Source: an uncultured Collinsella sp. (GTDB lineage: Bacteria > Actinomycetota > Coriobacteriia > Coriobacteriales > Coriobacteriaceae). Taken from it: a DNA stretch of 42,480 bases. Under the pieces are notes generated by a model. It made no database searches. It saw nothing but the letters and a program-made list of their open reading frames with translations, and had not been told where the DNA came from. The DNA is taken from contig CAMQHT010000016.1 in assembly GCA_947001705.1 (NCBI GenBank), positions 1 to 42,480 of the forward strand. The letters are read 5' to 3'. Positions within the stretch are counted from its first letter, which is position 1. Each line of letters begins with the position of its first letter. This document shows positions 31,985 through 40,433 of this stretch, one piece after another. Position numbers and translations under genes: made by a program.

Positions 31985-32428
31985 ATGGTTGGCTTTATTC
32001 TTACCGGTCATGGACAGTTCGCACCCGGCCTTGCAAGCGCTATCGCTATGGTCGCTGGTGACCAGCCCGCTTTTACCGTCGTTCCTTTTGAGGGCGACCA
32101 GGCTGCTTCCTACGGTGAGGATCTCCGCGCCGCTATTACCGCCATGCGCGAGGAGTGCGATGGCGTGCTCGTCTTTACCGACCTGCTTGGTGGTACCCCG
32201 TTCAACCAGGCAATGATGATTGCCCAGGATGTCGACAACGTCGAGATTCTGACCGGCACTAACCTTCCCATGGTTATTGAGCTTCTGTTCCTCCGCGGCA
32301 ACGCCACGCTCGCCGAGCTTGGCGAGCAGGCCGTGACCGTTGGCCAGACGGGCATCACCGCCCAGACGGTCGCTTCCGTCGCTGGTGCCGAGGAAGAGGA
32401 TATCTTCGGCGACGAGGACGGCATCTAA
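31985..32428 (+). CDS. PTS mannose-family subunit IIA
   Basis: A 147-residue EIIA of the mannose/fructose/sorbose family. The phosphorylated histidine is His9 in LTGHGQFAPGL, and FTDLLGGTPFN is the second family motif. It receives phosphate from HPr and passes it to IIB. The C-terminus is acidic (EEEDIFGDEDG). The ATG follows GGAAGGG, part of which can pair with an upstream CTTCC. The stop overlaps the start of the YajC-like gene (TAATG). Confidence 0.95.
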   Translation: MVGFILTGHGQFAPGLASAIAMVAGDQPAFTVVPFEGDQAASYGEDLRAAITAMREECDGVLVFTDLLGGTPFNQAMMIAQDVDNVEILTGTNLPMVIELLFLRGNATLAELGEQAVTVGQTGITAQTVASVAGAEEEDIFGDEDGI

Positions 32429-32709
32429 TGGCCGATTTCGGAGCTAGCGTCCTGAGCTCCTCGGTTGCCCTTTTAGGCCTGCTTGTCATCATGGGCTTGA
32501 TTTACACCATCTGGTCGCAAATCAACATGAAGAAGAAGCAGAAGTACTTCAAGGAGTTGCACACCGAGCTCAAGCCGGGTCAGGAGGTTCTTTTCGCCGG
32601 CGGTATCTACGGAACCGTCAAAGGCATCGAAGGCGAAAAGGTCCAGATCAAAGTCCGATCCGGTGCCGTCGTAGATGTTTCGCGTTACGCGATTCAGGAG
32701 ATCAAGTAA
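32428..32709 (+). CDS. YajC-like membrane protein in PTS operon
   Basis: A 93-residue protein with one N-terminal transmembrane helix (VALLGLLVIMGLIYTIW), a basic stretch (MKKKQKYFKELH) and the YajC core (LKPGQEVLFAGGIYGTVKGI, then VQIKVRSGAVVDVSR). YajC normally accompanies SecDF; here it is embedded and coupled to IIA of an amino-sugar PTS. YajC-like genes in mannose-family PTS operons are known from Firmicutes, for example streptococcal glycosaminoglycan-utilisation loci. It may aid assembly of the membrane subunits IIC/IID; this is inference. Confidence 0.88.
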   Translation: MADFGASVLSSSVALLGLLVIMGLIYTIWSQINMKKKQKYFKELHTELKPGQEVLFAGGIYGTVKGIEGEKVQIKVRSGAVVDVSRYAIQEIK

Positions 32710-32745
32710 CTGTCGTCAGCAAATAACGAAAGGAAGCTGATCAAC

Positions 32746-33228
32746 ATGGCAGAACCCAACATTCTTCTTACCCGCATCGATAACCGACTGGTTCATGGTC
32801 AGGTCGCTACCCAGTGGAACTCCACCCTGGGCTCCAACCTTATCCTCGTCGCCAACGACGACGTGTCGACCAACACTATGCGCCAGAACCTCATGAAGAT
32901 GGCTGCTCCCACCGGCGTCGCTACGCGTTTCTTCTCCCTGCAGAAGACCATCGACGTCATCGGCAAGGCGAGCCCGCGCCAGAAGATCTTCATCGTGGCC
33001 GAAACACCGGAAGACGTGCTTACGCTCGTCAAGGGCGGTGTGCCTATAAAGAAGGTAAACATCGGCAACATGCACATGTCGGAAGGAAAGCGCCAAGTCG
33101 CCACCTCCGTCGCAGTTAACGACGAGGATGTCGCTGCGTTTAAAGAGCTGCAGGAATTGGGGGTGGAGTTGGAGATCAGGCGCGTTCCGAGCACGCCTGT
33201 TGAGGACACGAGCAAGCTCTTCTCGTAA
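32746..33228 (+). CDS. PTS mannose-family subunit IIB
   Basis: A 160-residue EIIB of the mannose/fructose/sorbose family. The phosphorylated histidine is His17 in RIDNRLVHGQVATQW. VNIGNMHMSEGKRQ is a conserved strand of the fold. It transfers phosphate to the sugar in the IIC/IID channel, giving the 6-phosphate inside the cell. The GNMHMSEGKRQ stretch is typical of the GalNAc/GAG-type branch (AgaB-like), though assignment by eye is not firm. GAAAGGAAG precedes the ATG. Confidence 0.94.
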   Translation: MAEPNILLTRIDNRLVHGQVATQWNSTLGSNLILVANDDVSTNTMRQNLMKMAAPTGVATRFFSLQKTIDVIGKASPRQKIFIVAETPEDVLTLVKGGVPIKKVNIGNMHMSEGKRQVATSVAVNDEDVAAFKELQELGVELEIRRVPSTPVEDTSKLFS

Positions 33229-33318
33229 TCCTCGTGATCCACGTTGTCAGGAGTGAAACCCTGACATTCTGTACGTGAAATCCAAAGTGCGTACATACAT
33301 TTTGAAAGGAGGAGCAAG

Positions 33319-34119
33319 ATGGAATACACGATCTTCCAGGTCGCTCTGGTCTTCATCGTCACGTTCGTCGCGGCAATCGACCAGTTTAACTTCCTCGAGT
33401 CTCTCTATCAGCCCATCGTCACCGGCGCCGTCATCGGTCTTATCCTTGGCGACCTCAACACCGGTCTTCTCGTGGGTGGTACTTATCAGCTCATGACGAT
33501 CGGCAACATGCCGATCGGAGGTGCTCAGCCGCCTAACGCTGTTATCGGCGGCATCATGGCAGCCATTCTCGCTATTGCTACGGGCCTCGAGCCCAACGCG
33601 GCAGTCGGCCTTGCCATTCCGTTCGCTCTGCTTGGTCAGCTCGGCGTTACCCTGGTCTTCACGCTTATGTCGCCGCTCATGTCCTCTGCGGACAACATGG
33701 CTCACAACGCTGACACCAAGGGTATCGAGCGTCTGAACTACTTCGCCATGGCTCTGCTCGGCCTGATTTTCGCCGTCGTCGTCACCCTGTTCTTCATCGC
33801 TGGCGCCACCATCGGTCAGACCATCGCTTCCGCCATCCCGACTTGGCTGCAGACCGGTCTCTCCGCTGCAGGCGGCATGATGCGCTTCGTCGGCTTCGCC
33901 GTCCTGCTCAAGGTTATGATGAACCGCGATATGTGGGGCTTCTTCCTCATGGGCTTTGGCCTCGCGCTCATCACCGTTGCCAACGATTCTCTGGCAACCC
34001 CTGCTCTGCTCATCCTCGCTCTCATCGGCTTCGGCATCGCTTTCTGGGACTTCCAGCAGCAGACCGAGCTGAAGGGTGCAGCTGTTTCTGACGGAGGTGA
34101 CTTCGAAGATGGCATCTAA
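33319..34119 (+). CDS. PTS mannose-family subunit IIC
   Basis: A 266-residue membrane protein of the EII-Sor family with about seven hydrophobic segments. FNFLESLYQPIVTGAVIGLI and GDLNTGLLVGGTYQLMTIG are its signature. With IID it forms the translocation channel. AAAGGAGG precedes the ATG. Its last 11 bases overlap the IID start. Confidence 0.94.
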   Translation: MEYTIFQVALVFIVTFVAAIDQFNFLESLYQPIVTGAVIGLILGDLNTGLLVGGTYQLMTIGNMPIGGAQPPNAVIGGIMAAILAIATGLEPNAAVGLAIPFALLGQLGVTLVFTLMSPLMSSADNMAHNADTKGIERLNYFAMALLGLIFAVVVTLFFIAGATIGQTIASAIPTWLQTGLSAAGGMMRFVGFAVLLKVMMNRDMWGFFLMGFGLALITVANDSLATPALLILALIGFGIAFWDFQQQTELKGAAVSDGGDFEDGI

Positions 34120-35191
34120 TGAGTATGTGATCCCGGAGCACTACGAGGATCTCACTCCTGCTCCGCAGCTCGACCAGAAGACCCTCAACAAGATGGCCTG
34201 GCGCTCCTGCTTCCTGCAGGCCTCGTTCAACTACGAGCGTATGCAGGCCGCTGGCTGGCTCTACTCCATCATCCCCGGTCTGGAGAAGATCCACACCAAC
34301 AAGAACGACCTCGCGGCTTCCATGAGCCACAACCTGGAGTTCTTCAACACTCACCCGTTCCTCGTCACCTTTGTTATGGGTATCGTGCTTTCGCTCGAGC
34401 AGAACAAGGTTGACATCCCCACGATCCGCGCCGTCCGCGTCGCCGCAATGGGCCCGCTCGGTGGTATCGGTGACGCCCTGTTCTGGCTGACGCTTGTGCC
34501 TATCACGGCCGGCATCACCTCCAACATGGCCATCAACGGCAATGCCGCTGCGCCGATCATCTTCCTGGTGATCTTCAACGTCGTCCAGTTCGCTCTGCGT
34601 TTCTGGCTCATGAACTGGTCCTACAAGCTTGGCACCAGCGCTATTGACGCTCTGACCGCCAACATGCAGGCCTTCACGCGTGCCGCTTCCATCATGGGCG
34701 TCTTCGTCGTCGGTTGCCTGGTCGTCACCATGGGTGGCACCCAGATCAACCTCCAGATTCCCAACGGCACCACCCGTGGCCTCTCCGCCACTACCGTGAT
34801 CGTCTCCGAGAAGGAGGCCGAGAACTTCACCGGTATGGAGGGCATCGATACCGAGACCGCTGAGGCCGGTACCATCGCCATGACCGATAAGGACGGCAAC
34901 GCCCTTACCGCTTCCGATGCCGACGGCAACGCTGTCGAGTGCGGCGTCACCGATCTGGGCAACGGCATGGAGTCCGTGACCTACGGCACCGTTACCGAGG
35001 ATCCGGTCAACTTCTCCGTTGCCGACACCCTCAACACCATCGTCCCGAAGCTCGTCCCGCTTATGCTTACGCTGCTGCTTTACTACATGTTCGCTAAGCA
35101 CAGCTGGACCCCGACCAAGGGCATTCTCCTGCTCTTCGTCCTTGGCATCCTGGGCGCTGGCCCGCTTGGTCTCTGGCCGAGCATCTGGTAA
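34109..35191 (+). CDS. PTS mannose-family subunit IID with expanded loop
   Basis: A 360-residue IID, long for a family of about 265-305. The N-terminal LNKMAWRSCFLQASFNYERMQAAGW, the AAMGPLGGIGDALFW core and the C-terminal membrane hairpin are standard. Between about residues 214 and 304 lies a hydrophilic insertion with Gly/Asp/Thr-rich strands (TDKDGNALTASDADGNAVE) that ordinary IIDs lack. ATG 34109 follows ACGGAGG and overlaps the end of IIC. It is the last gene of the PTS operon. Confidence 0.92.
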   Translation: MASNEYVIPEHYEDLTPAPQLDQKTLNKMAWRSCFLQASFNYERMQAAGWLYSIIPGLEKIHTNKNDLAASMSHNLEFFNTHPFLVTFVMGIVLSLEQNKVDIPTIRAVRVAAMGPLGGIGDALFWLTLVPITAGITSNMAINGNAAAPIIFLVIFNVVQFALRFWLMNWSYKLGTSAIDALTANMQAFTRAASIMGVFVVGCLVVTMGGTQINLQIPNGTTRGLSATTVIVSEKEAENFTGMEGIDTETAEAGTIAMTDKDGNALTASDADGNAVECGVTDLGNGMESVTYGTVTEDPVNFSVADTLNTIVPKLVPLMLTLLLYYMFAKHSWTPTKGILLLFVLGILGAGPLGLWPSIW

Positions 35192-35257
35192 GGCTCTAGC
35201 TTGAGGGGTGTGTCCCTACGCGGCTCACACCCCGACCCCTTAAGCCATGTGTATGTT

Positions 35258-35296
35258 AAAAGCCGCGTGCTCGAAAGAGCGCGCGGCTTTTGTTTT
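35258..35296 (+). terminator. Intrinsic terminator of amino-sugar PTS operon
   Basis: AAAAGCCGCG plus TGCTC (35258-35272) pairs with GAGC plus GCGCGGCTTTT (35277-35291) around GAAA, followed by GTTTTC. Confidence 0.9.
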
Positions 35297-35339
35297 CTTA
35301 ATGATTCGGGTGTTGCGGACAGATAATGCTAAACACCCA

Positions 35340-35351
35340 AGGTAGTAGCCG
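35340..35351. promoter_or_regulatory. Degenerate NagR-type operator before gntR (site 3)
   Basis: AGGTAGTAGCCG agrees at 9 of 12 positions with the complement of the TGGTTACTACCA site. Its place 25 bp before the regulator gene would allow autoregulation. The match is partial. Confidence 0.35.
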
Positions 35352-35375
35352 AGTTTGAGCAAAAGGGAGGATAGG

Positions 35376-36107
35376 ATGGCGATCGGAGCGCGTAAGCAAC
35401 CGCTGTACGATCAGCTGGTCGATATTCTGACCGAAAAGATTGACCATGAATATCGCGCCGGTGACATGATTCCTTCCGAGCGCGAACTTTCGGAGCGCTA
35501 TGGTCTCTCGCGCACTACGGTACGCCTGGCTCTGCAGGAACTGGAGCGTTTAGGACTGGTGGTTCGGCAGCACGGTCGCGGTACCTTTGTGACTGACCGT
35601 TCGGCAAAGGCAACCAATCTTATGCAGTCCTACAGCTTTACCGAGCAGATGCGCGCGATGGGTCGCGACCCCGAGACCACGATTCTCGAGTTTTGCGAGA
35701 TGGAGGCCGATAAGAATCTGGCCGAGCATATGGGATTACGTATCGGTGATCGCATTTTTAAGCTCAAGCGCCTTCGTTCTGCCGATAACATGCCCATGAT
35801 GGTCGAACGCAGCTATCTACCGGTTCGTCAATTTCTGTCCCTAAAGCGACCGCTGCTGGAGCGTAAGCCGCTTTACGATGTGATTGAGCAAGACTTTCAG
35901 CAAAAGATACGCGTGGCCGAAGAGGAGTTCTATGCGAGCATAGCCCGTCCCACCGATGCCCACCTTTTGGGAATTGTCGAGGGCTCGCCTGTGCTCGATT
36001 TGGTCAGGACTACGTATAACGAGTCTAACGAGGTCGTGGAGTATACGCTCTCGGTTGCTCGTGCCGATCAGTTTAAATACAAGGTTTACCACCAGCGTAG
36101 CGACTAG
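35376..36107 (+). CDS. GntR/HutC-family regulator of amino-sugar genes (NagR-like)
   Basis: A 243-residue GntR protein of the HutC subfamily. The winged helix (residues 5-75) has LYDQLVDILTEKI, SERELSERYGLSRTTVRLAL and RGTFVTD. The UTRA domain follows (LKRLRSADNMPMMVERSYLP, then VLDLVRTTYNESNEVVEYTL). NagR/YvoA-type members bind amino-sugar phosphates and repress uptake and catabolic genes. ATG 35376 is fixed by GGGAGG five bases upstream; the TTG at 35355 is too far off. It lies between the PTS operon and agaS, both of which carry the TGGTTACTACCA site, so it is the most likely regulator of them. Confidence 0.93.
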   Translation: MAIGARKQPLYDQLVDILTEKIDHEYRAGDMIPSERELSERYGLSRTTVRLALQELERLGLVVRQHGRGTFVTDRSAKATNLMQSYSFTEQMRAMGRDPETTILEFCEMEADKNLAEHMGLRIGDRIFKLKRLRSADNMPMMVERSYLPVRQFLSLKRPLLERKPLYDVIEQDFQQKIRVAEEEFYASIARPTDAHLLGIVEGSPVLDLVRTTYNESNEVVEYTLSVARADQFKYKVYHQRSD

Positions 36108-36147
36108 TGTTCGCATTGTTTCCATATGATGATTCTTTGCATTTAAC

Positions 36148-36182
36148 TGGTTACTACCAGATAACCAACCGAAGTGTATAAT
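36148..36182 (+). promoter_or_regulatory. agaS promoter with NagR-type operator (site 2)
   Basis: CTGGTTACTACCAG (36147-36160) is a perfect 5-bp inverted repeat around TACT. A perfect TATAAT follows at 36177-36182; the operator covers the -35 position at about 36154-36159, so binding would block RNA polymerase. Confidence 0.7.
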
Positions 36183-36221
36183 TGCACGTTAGAGGATTAC
36201 TTCTAGAGAGAGGTATTAGAA

Positions 36222-37388
36222 ATGTTCGAGAAGAGTGTCGAGGAGCTCACCGAGCTCGGCGCCCAGATCACCACGGCCGAGATTGCTCAGCAGCCCGAGC
36301 TTTGGCGTGATACGCTCAACATCTATCGCGAGAACAAGGAGGCCATCGAGGCCTTTCTGGCCGAGGCTCGCGCTATGGGCGAGGGCCGTCTGTCCGTTGT
36401 CTTCACCGGTGCCGGTACGTCCGACTACGTTGGCGATACCTGCGCCCCGTACCTGCGTCACGCTGGCAACACTGATCTCTACGACTTTAAGCCCATCGCC
36501 ACGACCGACATCGTGAGCGCACCGCGCGACTTCCTGCGTGCCGAGGATCCCACGCTCGTGGTTTCCTTTGCCCGCTCCGGCAACAGCCCCGAGAGCCTTG
36601 CTGCCGTCGCCGTTGCCAAGGAGCTCGTCCACAACGTCAAGTTCCTCAACATCACCTGCGCTCCCGAGGGCAAGCTCGCTGTCGAGTCCGCTGATGACCC
36701 CAATGCGCTGACGCTGCTCATCCCGCGCGCCAACGACAAGGGCTTCGCCATGACCGGTTCCTACACCTGCATGACCCTGCTCTCTACCCTCATCTTTGAC
36801 GAGGCTTCCGACGAGCAGAAGGCCGAGTGGGTCGAGACCATCGCCAAGATGGGCGAGGAGGTCATCGCTCGCGAGTCCGAGGTTGCCGATTACCTGGCTG
36901 GCGACTTCAACCGCGTGACCTACTTGGGTTCCGGCTCCTTCGGTGGCCTTGCCCAGGAGAGCCAGCTCAAGATCCTCGAGCTCGCTCACGGTCTGGTCGC
37001 TACTTCCTACGACACCTCTATGGGTTATCGTCACGGACCCAAGTCCTTCGTCGACGACAAGACCCTCGTGTTCGTGTTCGTCAACAACGATGCCTACACC
37101 CGTCAGTACGATATCGACATCCTCAACGAGATCGGTGGCGACGAGATCGCTCAGCACACCGTTGCCGTTCAGCAGGATGGCGCTACCGTCTACGAGGGCG
37201 AGTCCTTCACCTTTAAGGGCTATGAGGCACTCCCCGAGGGCTACCTTGCCCTGCCGTTCGTGATGTTTGCCCAGGCCATCAGCCTGCTCAACTCCGTGCG
37301 CGTGGGCAACACGCCCGATACGCCGAGCCCCACCGGCACGGTCAACCGCGTGGTTAAGGGCGTGACGATTCACCCCTTCACCGCTTAA
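36222..37388 (+). CDS. agaS: AgaS-family SIS-domain sugar isomerase/deaminase
   Basis: A 388-residue two-SIS-domain protein of the AgaS family. GAGTSDYVGD, FARSGNSPES, GSGSFGGLAQESQLKILEL and RHGPKS are the sugar-phosphate-binding segments. AgaS converts galactosamine-6-P to tagatose-6-P and ammonia. It follows a GntR gene, carries the NagR-type operator in its promoter, and precedes the deacetylase gene. A terminator ends the unit at 37408, so nagA is largely separate. Confidence 0.93.
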   Translation: MFEKSVEELTELGAQITTAEIAQQPELWRDTLNIYRENKEAIEAFLAEARAMGEGRLSVVFTGAGTSDYVGDTCAPYLRHAGNTDLYDFKPIATTDIVSAPRDFLRAEDPTLVVSFARSGNSPESLAAVAVAKELVHNVKFLNITCAPEGKLAVESADDPNALTLLIPRANDKGFAMTGSYTCMTLLSTLIFDEASDEQKAEWVETIAKMGEEVIARESEVADYLAGDFNRVTYLGSGSFGGLAQESQLKILELAHGLVATSYDTSMGYRHGPKSFVDDKTLVFVFVNNDAYTRQYDIDILNEIGGDEIAQHTVAVQQDGATVYEGESFTFKGYEALPEGYLALPFVMFAQAISLLNSVRVGNTPDTPSPTGTVNRVVKGVTIHPFTA

Positions 37389-37407
37389 TCGCGTCCCCCC
37401 TGTAAGG

Positions 37408-37447
37408 GCGCCCGTCCGCTCATAACGGCGGGCGGGCGCTTTTTGTT
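37408..37447 (+). terminator. Intrinsic terminator of agaS
   Basis: GCGCCCGTCCGC (37408-37419) pairs with GCGGGCGGGCGC (37428-37439) with one G-T pair, followed by TTTTTGTTTT. Confidence 0.9.
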
Positions 37448-37506
37448 TTATGTGAACTGGGTATAAGCATCACCACAGTCAACTGCTTTAGAAGCGAGGA
37501 GTGCAT

Positions 37507-38676
37507 ATGAGCACGTACGCAATTAAGGCTGACAAGTTCTTCTTGCCGGCAGGCCCGCAACTGGGCGGCTATCTTATGGTCGAGGATGGCGTCTTTGGCG
37601 CCTGGCAGGCCGACGAGCCCTCTTGCGAGATTAAGGACTACACGGGATCGTGGATCGCGCCGGGTATGGTCGACACCCACATCCATGGCTTCTATAACCA
37701 CTCGACTACCGATAACGACCCCGAGGGCATCGATATCAGCTCGACCGAGCTCGCCCGTCGCGGTACCACCAGCTGGCTGCCCACGACGTTCACCGATGGC
37801 GTCGAGCAGATCAAGGACGCCTGCGCCGCCATCGCCCAGGCTGACGAAGGCCGCGGCCCCGACTTCTGCGGTGCTCGCATTCAGGGCATCTACCTGGAGG
37901 GCCCCTTCTTTACCATGAAGCACGTGGGCGCGCAGAACCCCGCTTATCTGATTGACCCCTCCGAGGAGGTCTTCGATCAGTGGCAGGAGGCTGCGGGCGG
38001 ACGTATCGTTAAGAGTGCCATGGCCGCCGAGCGCGACGGTGCCCCTGCTTATGCGGCTGCTTTGAACGCCAAGGGTGTTGTGACCAGCATCGGTCACTCC
38101 GACGCCACCTACGATGAGTGCATCGCCGCCATCAACGCCGGTGCTAGCTGCTTTACGCATACCTATAACGGCCAGCGCGGGCTTCATCACCGTGAGCCCG
38201 GCGTCGTGGGTGCTGCCATGTCCACGCCCGAGACCTACGCCGAGATCATCTGTGACGGCAAGCACGTAAACCCTGCCGCCATCAAGGCACTGCTGCAGGC
38301 AAAGGGCTGGCAGCACACGGTGCTCATCACCGACTGTCTGGGTTGCGGCGGCATGCCCGAGGGCAGCTACACCAGTGGTGGCATGGACGTCATCATGAAG
38401 GACAACCTGTGCTGGCTCGCCGACGGCAAGAGCATTGCCGGCTCGGTGCTCACGCTTGCCCGGGGCATCAAGAACATCGTCGACTGGGGCATCGCCAGCG
38501 CCGATATCGCCATTCGCATGGCAACCGAGGTGCCGGCACGCTCCGCGCACATCGAGGATAAGTGCGGCAGCATCATGCCGGGTCGCGACGCCGACTTTGT
38601 CGTGTTCGACCACGAGCTCACCCTCGTCGAGACGTATGTTGGCGGCCAGAGCGTCGGCAACGCCTTTACCGAGTAA
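37507..38676 (+). CDS. nagA: N-acetylglucosamine/galactosamine-6-phosphate deacetylase
   Basis: A 389-residue amidohydrolase of the NagA family. Metal-site and substrate motifs: DTHIHGF, EGPFF, GHSDATYDE, THTYNGQRGLHHREPG and the catalytic Asp in LITDCLGCGG. It removes acetate from GlcNAc-6-P or GalNAc-6-P (AgaA activity) before AgaS acts. ATG 37507 follows GAGGAG; the GTG at 37501 overlaps that site. A decayed second copy of its 3' end lies at 41403-41534. Substrate choice between GlcNAc and GalNAc cannot be settled by eye; the locus favours GalNAc. Confidence 0.92.
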   Translation: MSTYAIKADKFFLPAGPQLGGYLMVEDGVFGAWQADEPSCEIKDYTGSWIAPGMVDTHIHGFYNHSTTDNDPEGIDISSTELARRGTTSWLPTTFTDGVEQIKDACAAIAQADEGRGPDFCGARIQGIYLEGPFFTMKHVGAQNPAYLIDPSEEVFDQWQEAAGGRIVKSAMAAERDGAPAYAAALNAKGVVTSIGHSDATYDECIAAINAGASCFTHTYNGQRGLHHREPGVVGAAMSTPETYAEIICDGKHVNPAAIKALLQAKGWQHTVLITDCLGCGGMPEGSYTSGGMDVIMKDNLCWLADGKSIAGSVLTLARGIKNIVDWGIASADIAIRMATEVPARSAHIEDKCGSIMPGRDADFVVFDHELTLVETYVGGQSVGNAFTE

Positions 38677-38683
38677 CGATAGA

Positions 38684-38720
38684 AAAAGACGGCGGGCCCG
38701 AATCTGCTCGGACCCGCCGT
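38684..38720. terminator. Shared terminator of nagA and the flavodoxin gene
   Basis: ACGGCGGGCCCGA (38689-38701) pairs with TCGGACCCGCCGT (38708-38720) with one mismatch. On the minus strand it is followed by CTTTTTCT, so it is mainly a terminator for the flavodoxin gene. Confidence 0.8.
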
Positions 38721-38751
38721 ATGGGTTAAACGCTCAAAAGCACCTTCACAG

Positions 38752-39336
38752 TTACAGCTTGTTAGCAATCTTCTTTGCCGTGCGCTTAACGCCGGCCACC
38801 AGGCCTCCTGCAGGATGCTCCTTTTCGTAGGCAAGACGCTTCTCGCGCTTGGCGTACTCTTCGACGATGATCTCGCCATACTCGTCTTCGATCTTGTCGA
38901 AGAAGTCGACGGCGCCCTTAATTTCCTCAGCGGTCGGGTGTCCCTTTTGGACACCGCCGGTGAGTTTGAACGGCCCCCACGTATCAAAGCCGGGGCAGCC
39001 GTAGACACCCATAAAGATGGCCTGCCTCATGCGGCAGATGCCATCGATATCCTTGCCGTACCACTTGTTTTTGCCACCGTAGGTCATAAGGCCAAATACC
39101 TTGTCCTGCGGCTGCAGCACGTTAGTGAGCACGCGCGCCATATCTTTGTCGATCTCGGAGTAATAAATGCCCGTGGCGACGCCGATCAGATGGTATTCGT
39201 GCAGGTCGGGGTACTCGTTTTTACCGAGTGACTTCACGTCGAGGGTATCGATTTCGGGGTGCGCCTCGACGATGGCGTCCACGAGCTTTTTCGTATTGCC
39301 GTGGTGGCGTGAGGCATAAAGGATGATGGTTCGCAT
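38752..39336 (-). CDS. Flavodoxin-family protein
   Basis: A 194-residue flavodoxin-fold protein. The FMN phosphate loop is in ILYASRHHGNTKKLVDAI near the N-terminus, and GLMTYGG fits the second flavin loop. The C-terminal part is a helix-rich basic extension (YAKREKRLAYEKEH, then VKRTAKKIANKL). It likely carries electrons or reduces a substrate using FMN. GAAAGG precedes the ATG. It lies on the strand opposite to the amino-sugar genes and has its own terminator, so it is probably not part of the pathway. Confidence 0.88.
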   Translation of the reverse strand: MRTIILYASRHHGNTKKLVDAIVEAHPEIDTLDVKSLGKNEYPDLHEYHLIGVATGIYYSEIDKDMARVLTNVLQPQDKVFGLMTYGGKNKWYGKDIDGICRMRQAIFMGVYGCPGFDTWGPFKLTGGVQKGHPTAEEIKGAVDFFDKIEDEYGEIIVEEYAKREKRLAYEKEHPAGGLVAGVKRTAKKIANKL

Positions 39337-39492
39337 AAGAAGGCCTTTCAGCTGTAATTAGATCAATGTCTGTATGGTACCCCGTTGCATGGCTGGGATA
39401 CCGGACGCATCGATGAACGTGCGGGTTTGTCCTTTGGTCAGGGCCGAGACGGGTACTTGCGAGCAAAAAGCAGTTGTTCGAAAGGATGGGCA

Positions 39493-40374
39493 ATGGAATA
39501 CGCTCTCTCCAACGATTCGATTTCTATTAAGGTGTCCACGGCTGGTGGTTCGTTTACCTCGATTGAGGCCGACGGTCGCGAGTATCTGTGGCAGGGTGAT
39601 CCCACCGTGTGGTCCGGCCAGGCGCCGATTTGCTTCCCGATTTGCGGAGGCTTGCGCGACAACAGCGCCATGACGTTTGCCGGGCATCATGTAAAGCTCG
39701 CTCGCCACGGCTTTGCGCGCAAGCAGGAGTGGAAGCTGCTGAGCCAAGGCGAGAACGAGTTGGCTATGTGCCTGGCTTCGGAGGATAACGCCGCGCTGCT
39801 GAGCGATTATCCGTATCCGTTTAGGCTCGTCGCCCGTTATACGCTCGAGGACAGCGCCGTGCGCGTCTCCTATGAGGTGACCAACGAGGGAACCGAGGAC
39901 ATGCCGTTCTTTATCGGTGGGCATCCCGGCTTTAGGTGCCCGCTCGACGAGGGCGAGGCCTACACGGACTACGAGCTGCGCTTTGAGAAGGATGAGGCTG
40001 CAGAGCTCTGCACCGCCGTTCCCTCGACCGGTTTGATTGACGTTGCCAACCGCTCCAAGAATCCCATGACAGGAAAGACGCTGCCTCTTTCGCATGAGCT
40101 CTTCGATTTTGCGGAGACCATCTTTGACGTGCTCGAGAGCCGTCAGGTCACGCTTTCCAAGAAGGGCGAGGATAAGGGCGTTCGCCTGAGCTTTGAGGGT
40201 TTCCCGTATCTCATTGTGTGGAGTAAGCCCGAGGGTGATTTTGTGGCAGTTGAACCCTGGGGCGGCCTTTCGACCTGCTCTGATGAGGACGACGTGCTTG
40301 AGCATAAGCGCGGCTGCCTTGTCGCTAAGCCCAAAGAAACCATCGTTCGTTCGTTCACGATTGAGATTCTGTAA
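39493..40374 (+). CDS. Aldose 1-epimerase-like protein (LacX type)
   Basis: A 293-residue galactose-mutarotase-like protein. RHGFARKQEW carries the catalytic His, GGHPGFRCPL the second His, and VEPWGG the general-base Glu. It is of the LacX/YeaD-like branch, whose members may act on free or phosphorylated hexoses. ATG 39493 follows AAAGGA; the frame open from 39385 is not conserved at its start. The kinase gene follows after 59 bp, in the same operon. Confidence 0.9.
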   Translation: MEYALSNDSISIKVSTAGGSFTSIEADGREYLWQGDPTVWSGQAPICFPICGGLRDNSAMTFAGHHVKLARHGFARKQEWKLLSQGENELAMCLASEDNAALLSDYPYPFRLVARYTLEDSAVRVSYEVTNEGTEDMPFFIGGHPGFRCPLDEGEAYTDYELRFEKDEAAELCTAVPSTGLIDVANRSKNPMTGKTLPLSHELFDFAETIFDVLESRQVTLSKKGEDKGVRLSFEGFPYLIVWSKPEGDFVAVEPWGGLSTCSDEDDVLEHKRGCLVAKPKETIVRSFTIEIL

Positions 40375-40433
40375 TTCCGTTTTGTCGACTCGTATCGCGA
40401 GGCACAAGGAGCCTGCGAGATAAGGAGCTATAA

